This document shows, piece by piece, positions 57,579-64,000 of a DNA stretch of 64,000 nucleotides. The DNA is taken from positions 1,178,001-1,242,000 of the forward strand of contig NC_035923.1 in NCBI RefSeq assembly GCF_000348985.1. Direction: 5' to 3'. The translations under genes were made by a program, and so were the position numbers. The DNA is from Huiozyma naganishii CBS 8797 (taxonomy: Eukaryota > Ascomycota > Saccharomycetes > Saccharomycetales > Saccharomycetaceae). Each line of letters starts with the position of its first letter. Position 1 is the first letter of the stretch. The notes below the pieces were generated by a model. It worked only from the letters and a program-made list of their open reading frames with translations, was not told where the DNA came from and did no database searches.

Positions 57579-59324
57579 TCAAGTCCTTGAGGCTTTTGAA
57601 ATTACTTCTTGAATCAATTTGGCGGCAGCTAAAGTTTCTTCATCATGGTAGCGTCTACCTTGAAGCATTAACCCAATTGGCATCCCATCATACACTTCTT
57701 CATCATACATTGGGTATTCATACTCCTCCATATCGTTCCTTGGTTGATAGTTGACATCTTTTTTGTCGATAGATTTATTAACCTTTATGCCCGTAGGGAA
57801 ACTCACACCTGGCAAGTCGAGAATGTTATACACTGCGGTGTACCCCCAATATTTGATCTTATGTGGAATCCCTGCCGGAGCAAAATACGCTGGGGTTAAA
57901 ATAAAATCAATGTCTCTTTCATTCATTTTCAGTTGGAATTCTTGACGTAGGACGTCTCTTCTATTCTCACATTCCATTATTTCCAGATTTGACAGTTTTT
58001 TATCACCGGTACCAAATCTCATATAATGTTCAGTTAGGGGAGCCAAAGGTTCCCCAGAGGCACCCAAAACAGCCCTTGCATTGAAATTACCATCCTTTGT
58101 GTAGGCATTGTAACAGATCTCCAAGGCTTCCACGGTCTTAAAGCTCTCCCATTCAATAATCTTCCCAACTCCGGCACTCTCAAGAGCTTTTTTGGCAAGC
58201 AGCAATGCCCGCAATATTGGGGGGCTTGGCTTTACGACGCCGTCATCCAACACAATTGCTATCTTCAAATCACCAATCGCGAACTTGACATCTTTGATCC
58301 ATGGCATACGAAGAACATAATTATCGTAAAGCCATGGCTTACTGTCTGAACAAACTTTCATGAAAAGTTCTAAATCATCTGCCGAGTTTGCCATGGGTCC
58401 GAAAGTGGGTAGAATCATTTCGTTGGAGTGTTTGGTAAATTGAGAACGAGATCCAAGACAGGAGAGTCTTCTAGCTGTGGGCTTTAGCCCCCATATATTA
58501 CAGAAGGCTGCAGGACAGCGGATGGACCCACCAATATCACTACCACAACCTAAAGGCGAACCCCTCATACCAACCAGTGCGGCCTCACCGGAGGAGGATC
58601 CCCCGGGGGACAACGCAGTATTGTATGGGTTGCGACACAGGCCAATAATGTTGTTGAAGGAGTCCAAGTGCATAATTGTTTGTGGCTGGGTGGTTCTGAT
58701 GTAATATACTGCACCTGTTTTTTTGAACAAGTCAGTGATATACGCGTCTATTTCTTCGACGTCATTGAGTTTGGAAACAAACCCACAGCTGGTAACTTTC
58801 CCCTTAAATGCGTAGTGTTCTTTGACGGATACGGGCAACCCATGCATAGGTCCTACAGTTTTACCCGTTTCTGCAAAATATTTATCCAGTTCGCGTGCCC
58901 TTTCGAAGGCCTCCTCGGGAAAGAAGTCCATTGCACAATTTGTAACTTGTTGAGCAATAGCTGCTTGCTTAATGAAGGCGGTAATAGTTTCCAGTGCAGT
59001 TTGTTCACCCGCAGCAATCCGTTCAATTATTTCTATCGCCTTCAACTCAAGAATTTCCAGTTCCCGGTCAGTGAAAAAACCACTGGCTTTAGCAAGTTTG
59101 GGTCCATCTTTGAACACACTCGATTCAAAGTCTAGGGGAATCTCGATACCTTTATCTGCCAGCAGTCCAGGTTTCAAAACAGTTTCTTGGGGAAACTTAG
59201 AAGCAAGTTCCTCACGATATGATGTAATTTTGGGAAGATGAACGGTTTCATACTTCACCAGGTCCGGTTTGTAAGTTAGTTCTGGATCGGTATTGTAAAG
59301 TCTTTCAATAATCTTTGTAGCCAT
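57579..59324 (-). CDS. Amidase-family enzyme (AMD2-like)
   Basis: This 581-residue protein carries the amidase signature. The catalytic Ser-cisSer-Lys triad is visible as Lys168 in LPVSVKEHY, the GGSSSGE motif at residues 241-247 and Ser267 in SDIGGSIR. Such enzymes hydrolyse small amides to acid and ammonia. The closest S. cerevisiae family member would be AMD2 (YDR242W), and fungal acetamidases are relatives. The substrate cannot be told from sequence. It lies between VIP1 and BER1, where S. cerevisiae has the copper transporter gene CTR3. It converges with VIP1 across 207 bases. The upstream region has GATAAG sites, suggesting nitrogen control. Confidence 0.88.
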   Translation of the reverse strand: MATKIIERLYNTDPELTYKPDLVKYETVHLPKITSYREELASKFPQETVLKPGLLADKGIEIPLDFESSVFKDGPKLAKASGFFTDRELEILELKAIEIIERIAAGEQTALETITAFIKQAAIAQQVTNCAMDFFPEEAFERARELDKYFAETGKTVGPMHGLPVSVKEHYAFKGKVTSCGFVSKLNDVEEIDAYITDLFKKTGAVYYIRTTQPQTIMHLDSFNNIIGLCRNPYNTALSPGGSSSGEAALVGMRGSPLGCGSDIGGSIRCPAAFCNIWGLKPTARRLSCLGSRSQFTKHSNEMILPTFGPMANSADDLELFMKVCSDSKPWLYDNYVLRMPWIKDVKFAIGDLKIAIVLDDGVVKPSPPILRALLLAKKALESAGVGKIIEWESFKTVEALEICYNAYTKDGNFNARAVLGASGEPLAPLTEHYMRFGTGDKKLSNLEIMECENRRDVLRQEFQLKMNERDIDFILTPAYFAPAGIPHKIKYWGYTAVYNILDLPGVSFPTGIKVNKSIDKKDVNYQPRNDMEEYEYPMYDEEVYDGMPIGLMLQGRRYHDEETLAAAKLIQEVISKASRT

Positions 59325-60172
59325 TTCCTTTGTCAGTTTGTTTTTATCTTGTTGTCTCTAATATGAAGAAAAACGTCAAATTTACAAGAGTAAAACAGGG
59401 GAAACACGGTTTGATGATGTGAACTCTCTCCTCATATTTATACTTTGTGTCAGTCCTAGTGCACCTTATAGCAGCAATCGCCTTGCGGTGCGTCCTTTCA
59501 GGTCCACGCATCGTTATCGTATCAGTTCTTTTACCCAAATAGGAAACCGCAGACGAACTACCGGGCGATTAGATAAGATGCAGGACAATCAACTCATTAC
59601 CAGGTTACATATTGCCAACGGTTCTTAACAGATGGGTGTGCTAGACCTAATATCATCCGGACTGGTTTCCAAATAAGGCTTTTACGCTATCTGTTGAGAA
59701 TGTGCGAACCGTCGCAAAAGATCATTGCTAGATACCAGCGGTGATAAGTTTTAACTCGTAGTACTGAGCCGTAATCGGCGTTATAAACTTCTGTTTTCGG
59801 TTCAACGTAAAACACGCAAAGACTTCCGATTATGTTGTAGTTCTGATCTGCCTGCCCCCTCTTGCTGCAATTTCGATCTCAGCGTGGGTAGATACGTAAC
59901 TTGTAAAAGAAGTTCATCAAAAGACAAATCGCCGGTATTATAAGCTCAGCGGACTAAAATGGTGAGGCGGGCATAAAATAGAGGTTAGAAGTTCAATTGA
60001 ACTGGTACATCTCCAAGAGCTCGACAAACGTTTATAGACTGTAGATTACGTATTCAAGTCTTACTTACTGTAAAGTAATTTTTCATTGAAGTGAAAAAAA
60101 ATTGAATGCTAAAATTAATCACTTAGCGATGAGGAGAATATATTCTACAATGGATAATCAAGAACCCGAGCG
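59325..60172. promoter_or_regulatory. Divergent region between the amidase gene and BER1
   Basis: No gene is seen in these 848 bases. GATAAG occurs at 59572-59577 and 59743-59748, the core for the nitrogen GATA factors Gln3/Gat1. CCG-TAAT-CGG at 59769-59778 has the CCG-N4-CGG spacing used by the zinc-cluster factors Leu3 and Uga3. A dyad, TTCTTAACAGAT at 59622-59633 and ATCTGTTGAGAA at 59689-59700, matches at 11 of 12 positions. Together they suggest nitrogen-regulated transcription of the amidase, by inference. Confidence 0.5.
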
Positions 60173-60176
60173 ATGA
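60129..60176 (+). other. Upstream ORF overlapping the BER1 start codon
   Basis: An ATG at 60129, with a second in frame at 60150, opens a frame of 15 codons ending in TGA at 60174-60176. The TGA overlaps the BER1 ATG (60173-60175) as ATGA. Depending on the transcript start, it could repress BER1 or allow reinitiation. Confidence 0.45.
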
Positions 60177-60973
60177 GTGATGTTGGTTTGGTTAAAAGGC
60201 GCCTAGCTACAGGCCACATGAAGAGCAAACCATTTGAAGAGGTTTTAGCGTCGTTCCGAAATATTATTAGAGATTCAAAGATGTTCGAAAGTCTGTCAAA
60301 ACAGCTGCAGCCTTGGATGAGAAATTTAACGAGAATACGATGTTTGGCTATAGGATCGTTTACAGAAGATATCCCCGCAAGATACCAGCTTGCACTACTA
60401 TTGGAGTTATCCGACCTAATAAAGGCCGAAACCCAGGGGAATACAGTATCGGTATCGTTATACGATCCAGTGTTCAATGAATCTGATTTGAATTTTATAG
60501 AGAAAATGTGCACCGATTGGACTGTCGAGAAGGAAGTTGAGGGGTCCAAAGAGGATTCGGAATCGACACTTTTCTTTCTTCCCCATGCACCTCTCGATCT
60601 AACCGAGAGTGTGTTATCTAGGGAAAAGCCAATGTATCTACTAGCAAATAACATCATTAGCCACACTGATAGATATACAAAGGTCCAATTATATGAAAAG
60701 TATCCTCTGATGTGTAAGCTTGTTTATTTTTCGGCACCAGACAGTTTGGGGATAGGGACAAAAGCTAAGCACGATGGATTCTCCACTTTCATACCAAAGA
60801 GGAAACGGAAGAATAACAAGTATATCCTGAAAGAGCCTGAAATCGATTTCCAAAAAGTGGATTCGTACTTCACTACCTGCACAGTCGTCTATGATTTTGA
60901 AAATGGCCAGCAACTGAGGAATCAGCCATGGGTTAATTCGTTTTCAGATTTGTGTCTACACAGTCTCTGGTAA
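60173..60973 (+). CDS. BER1: Ber1, SRR1-domain protein
   Basis: This is the SRR1-domain protein known in S. cerevisiae as Ber1 (YLR412W), linked genetically to microtubule function. Its biochemical role is unclear. It has 266 residues (274 in S. cerevisiae). The SRR1-like core includes LTRIRCLAIGSFTEDIPARYQLALLLEL at about residues 50-80 and VSLYDPVFNESDL. The C terminus ends FSDLCLHSLW. The start ATG overlaps the stop of an upstream ORF. It is the last gene of the block collinear with chromosome XII. Confidence 0.9.
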   Translation: MSDVGLVKRRLATGHMKSKPFEEVLASFRNIIRDSKMFESLSKQLQPWMRNLTRIRCLAIGSFTEDIPARYQLALLLELSDLIKAETQGNTVSVSLYDPVFNESDLNFIEKMCTDWTVEKEVEGSKEDSESTLFFLPHAPLDLTESVLSREKPMYLLANNIISHTDRYTKVQLYEKYPLMCKLVYFSAPDSLGIGTKAKHDGFSTFIPKRKRKNNKYILKEPEIDFQKVDSYFTTCTVVYDFENGQQLRNQPWVNSFSDLCLHSLW

Positions 60974-61088
60974 CATCCGCACATTACAAATATAAATAGG
61001 ATGTTAAACTTTATAATCAATATATATAAAAACTTTATAATGTACATTTTTGGGGACTGAAACTGTTTCAATTCCCTGCACTAAACAC

Positions 61089-64000
61089 TCATTTCTGTTC
61101 GTAAGATTCCCAGTTGTCCAAAATGTTCTTCACACGCTCAGAACCAGTTAGTTCATACACGTTTTGGAAGTATTCTTTGGTAACCTCGAAGGGCTTAGCT
61201 GTCAAGTTTGGAATGTACTTGTTAGCTAATCTGTCAACCTTGACATTCTCCTTAAATATGTTCTTCTCAATGAAGTTCTTGAATGGTTTCACACCGTTTC
61301 TCAAGTACGAAGAGTGGAATGGGACAGAGATACCACGCAGTGGGATACAAGCAAAACCTCTTTCTAGTTCGATTGGCTGTTCCTTGGCAAGAGATTTCTT
61401 TGAAATCTCATCAACAATTTCAAATAAATTGGATTCGACCTCTTCCAATGACATAGTTTCCAACAACTTCACGATATCGATCTTTTGGATCTTAACGAAA
61501 TTCAAGACGTTGGTCAATGTGTCCAACCCTCTCAGATCACCGGCAGCAACGTACTGTTGATTTTCAACGTTAAAGTTGACAATCTCCACTAACCATTCGG
61601 TTCTCTTGGCAACCTTCTCAACAACAAATTGCAAAGCCTCCTGAGTAAATGTTGGAGAAACTCTACCAGGGTTGATTGCAATCATACCGTAGTTCGACCT
61701 GCCTAATTCATCTCTGGGGACAGCGACTTGCATCGTCATACCTCTGTAGAAGACAACCTCGACAAGAGATTCAATCGACATAATTTCAGCCAACGACGCC
61801 AAAGCGGCATATTCACCTAAAGAGTGACCGGCAAAGGCTGCATCGACTGGAATCAAACATTTGGCCTTCAAATCTTCAAAAGCAGCCTTTTCCATCAAAG
61901 TCAAAGCTGGTTGAGTGAATTGAGTAGCAGATAACAGCCCTGTTGGCGACTTGAAGGTAAACGAGTGTGTCGTTTCATCGATATCCTTGAAAATTCTCTC
62001 GGTCTTAATCTCACCATCAACGATGGTCTCGAAGATCATTTGGATGTAGTTATTTCTAATCTGTCTACCCTTTTCACCACCAAAGTAGATTGTTAGCTTC
62101 TTTGGATTGTTTATAACGATGTCCAAAATGGAGAAACCATAGGTCTTCTTGAAGTGGACATCAGCTCTGTCCCAGACATCTCTGGCAGCGGCCGACGTCT
62201 TATACAAGTCCATACCCATACCCTGTTCCTGAGAACCTTGGCCAGTGAAGACAAAGGTGGAAACTGGTTGTTCAATCTCAGCCTCCCCATTCATGACAAC
62301 CTCATCATTGTCGTTCCTGGTTTCGAATCTCATCAATTTTCTACCATTGATCATACCAACATGTTGGATACTTGTCTTCAATGGAGTGTTTGGAAGAACC
62401 ATGTTTGTGAACTGACAAGTGTAGCCACGAACTCTGGATGAGACACTATCGGCAGCCCAGTTTTCGATCAAACCACGAACAGCAGCCGACGAGTACATAC
62501 CATGAGTAATGGTACCTGGCAAGTCAGCGTAATTGGCAAAGTGACGAGAAACGTGAATTGGATTTAAATCACCGGAAATGCGCCCGTATGGTTCGTTAGT
62601 GCTTGGAGATTGGGTGTCAACAACAGCAATTGGGATAACATTTTCCAAATTAACCTTTTCTTCTAAAGTGGAACCGTTTCTCTTCAAAAAGTCAACGACA
62701 GGATTACCGTAGGACTCACCAGCGCTGTAGTCTACAACACCAATTTCAACGGTTTCCTTAGTTGGCAACTCCATCTTAATCGGACCAGAGCATTCCACTG
62801 ATGAGAAGACGTTGGCGTTCTTGAAGGCAACTTCGGTTTCGGTCTCGAAGATCAAAGTTTTACCCAATAGATCAATTTCCTCGTCATCCATTTGAAACCA
62901 TTCCTTTGAACGCAAAACAGCGACGTCCTTAGCAGATTTGATGAACATTTGGTAAACTGGTTCGGTGGTCTTTTGGAAAGTGTTCTCAAAGTCGGTGTAT
63001 TTACCTCTGTAAAAGAAAGATGAGATCACTTCCATGACAGGCTTACCGTCTCTAGACAAGGTACCAATAACTTCGACAACCTTACCTGTTGGTTGGTTGA
63101 CAACGGACTTGACAATAGCGGAAGTCTGGATAACGTCCCCTTCTTTCAAAGGAGAAGCACCTGGAACCATCTTGTACCCGTTAGACAAATGCACCAGCTT
63201 CAATAGATCACCATCAACAGTGTCAGGGAAGATAGCCTTGATGATTGCTCTCCAACCAACAACGATAGCGAAATCCATTGGTGCAAGGATCTTTCTACCA
63301 GATCTTGCAACGAAGTCCTCACAGTTATTGCCAATGGCGTGGGTGAAGTCAGTGATAGCGCTCGCGGTAATTTTGTAGTCTCCACCCTTGATGACATGTC
63401 TTGGGTCGAACTTCAAGTTGAAAGGCTCATCGATCCACAACTTCCAGTACATTTCCTTGATTCTCTGGTTACGGTCTTCCATAACTTCAGCGATTGGGGC
63501 AAAACCGTCCTCCGGTTGGTAAACATAGAGCAATGGAAGGGCAACTGGCTTACCGTCCGTGGTTCTGTTTTCAATTAGTTCCAATTGGATCAAGTTGTTC
63601 TTGACTAGTTTCAAAGTAGCAGTAACCTTTTGCTCACCCTGAACAGATTCGGTCAAAGTAACAACGGTCTTCGCTGAATCAGTTGGATTCTCGATTTCAA
63701 CAATCATGCGATGACAAGGTTTGAACACCTTTTGAGCAGCATTTGCAGTGTAAAAGCTATCTTGAACGAATTTATTGCTGGTGAAGAAGGCGTATCTCCA
63801 GTCCTTTTGGGAACCAGCCAATAACTTGAACCAAGCTTCTGGATCACTGTTAGTGTGAGCCTTGTAGATAAGTTTGGACTCAGTAGATTTGACTGTAGAG
63901 GCAACTGGCTCTTCGCCACCGAAGTATTCAACCACTGGGATCTTTGATTCGTCTCCACCGTAATAGTCCTTCAACAACTTGCTGATGTGACCGTCGTGGA
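61089..64000 (-). CDS. FAS1: Fas1, fatty acid synthase beta subunit (C-terminal part)
   Basis: This is the beta subunit of the cytosolic type I fatty acid synthase. Only the last 970 or so codons are in the window. The frame stays open to base 64000, so the start lies outside. The full protein is about 2050 residues in S. cerevisiae. The visible part begins in the central region ([20 protein letters not shown]). The dehydratase hot-dog domain follows, with [19 protein letters not shown] and [12 protein letters not shown] at its active site. The malonyl/palmitoyl transferase domain has [12 protein letters not shown] and the nucleophile serine in [12 protein letters not shown]. It ends WESYEQK. 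In S. cerevisiae FAS1 is on chromosome XI, so synteny breaks here. Confidence 0.96.
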   Translation of the reverse strand, partial: HDGHISKLLKDYYGGDESKIPVVEYFGGEEPVASTVKSTESKLIYKAHTNSDPEAWFKLLAGSQKDWRYAFFTSNKFVQDSFYTANAAQKVFKPCHRMIVEIENPTDSAKTVVTLTESVQGEQKVTATLKLVKNNLIQLELIENRTTDGKPVALPLLYVYQPEDGFAPIAEVMEDRNQRIKEMYWKLWIDEPFNLKFDPRHVIKGGDYKITASAITDFTHAIGNNCEDFVARSGRKILAPMDFAIVVGWRAIIKAIFPDTVDGDLLKLVHLSNGYKMVPGASPLKEGDVIQTSAIVKSVVNQPTGKVVEVIGTLSRDGKPVMEVISSFFYRGKYTDFENTFQKTTEPVYQMFIKSAKDVAVLRSKEWFQMDDEEIDLLGKTLIFETETEVAFKNANVFSSVECSGPIKMELPTKETVEIGVVDYSAGESYGNPVVDFLKRNGSTLEEKVNLENVIPIAVVDTQSPSTNEPYGRISGDLNPIHVSRHFANYADLPGTITHGMYSSAAVRGLIENWAADSVSSRVRGYTCQFTNMVLPNTPLKTSIQHVGMINGRKLMRFETRNDNDEVVMNGEAEIEQPVSTFVFTGQGSQEQGMGMDLYKTSAAARDVWDRADVHFKKTYGFSILDIVINNPKKLTIYFGGEKGRQIRNNYIQMIFETIVDGEIKTERIFKDIDETTHSFTFKSPTGLLSATQFTQPALTLMEKAAFEDLKAKCLIPVDAAFAGHSLGEYAALASLAEIMSIESLVEVVFYRGMTMQVAVPRDELGRSNYGMIAINPGRVSPTFTQEALQFVVEKVAKRTEWLVEIVNFNVENQQYVAAGDLRGLDTLTNVLNFVKIQKIDIVKLLETMSLEEVESNLFEIVDEISKKSLAKEQPIELERGFACIPLRGISVPFHSSYLRNGVKPFKNFIEKNIFKENVKVDRLANKYIPNLTAKPFEVTKEYFQNVYELTGSERVKNILDNWESYEQK

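Overview
The window is nuclear DNA from a budding yeast of the family Saccharomycetaceae. Genes are dense, mostly intronless and on both strands. The few introns I can see use the strict yeast signals GTATGT and TACTAAC. Gene order follows Saccharomyces cerevisiae chromosome XII from SMC6 (YLR383W) to BER1 (YLR412W) almost without a break. None of the genes that would be interleaved here in a pre-duplication genome (UBC9, PEX19, IDP1, BRE1, VAM6, which flank the sister copy on S. cerevisiae chromosome IV) are present, except TSR1. I therefore infer a post-whole-genome-duplication species. The moderate GC content and G/C homopolymers would fit a Kazachstania such as K. naganishii, but the species is not proven.

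Layout, left to right: SMC6(+); a 1.46 kb gap holding two decayed LTR-like copies in inverted orientation; IKI3/ELP1(-); SWC7(-); VAC14(+, spliced at its start codon); REH1(-); TSR1(-); RPS29(+, with an intron in its 5' leader); an H/ACA snoRNA, probably SNR34(+); STE23(-); ECM19(+); CCW14(+); ART10(-); ATP10(+); CST9/ZIP3(+); COX8(-); VPS33(-); AFG2(-); SKI2(-); BDF1(-); DUS3(-); SFP1(+); SEI1/FLD1(+); DUS4(+); a YLR407W-like gene(+); BLS1(-); UTP21(-); VIP1(+); an amidase(-) where CTR3 lies in S. cerevisiae; BER1(+); and the C-terminal half of FAS1(-), which runs off the right edge and marks a synteny break.

The genes do housekeeping work and form no single pathway, but ribosome production is well represented. 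TSR1, UTP21, AFG2, REH1 and RPS29 make or mature ribosomes, the snoRNA modifies rRNA, and SFP1 is the master activator of such genes. The promoters of TSR1 and UTP21 carry PAC and RRPE motifs, and tandem Rap1 sites lie upstream of RPS29. Other themes are vacuole and endosome traffic (VAC14, VPS33, BLS1, ART10), tRNA modification (IKI3, DUS3, DUS4), mitochondrial respiration (ATP10, COX8) and lipid metabolism (SEI1, FAS1).

The best leads are the VAC14 intron, the RPS29 leader intron with an AUG-stop element after it, the inverted LTR pair, TSR1 kept on the opposite duplication track from S. cerevisiae, and the amidase replacing CTR3. I found no CRISPR array, complete transposon, tRNA gene, centromere or clearly new multi-gene system.
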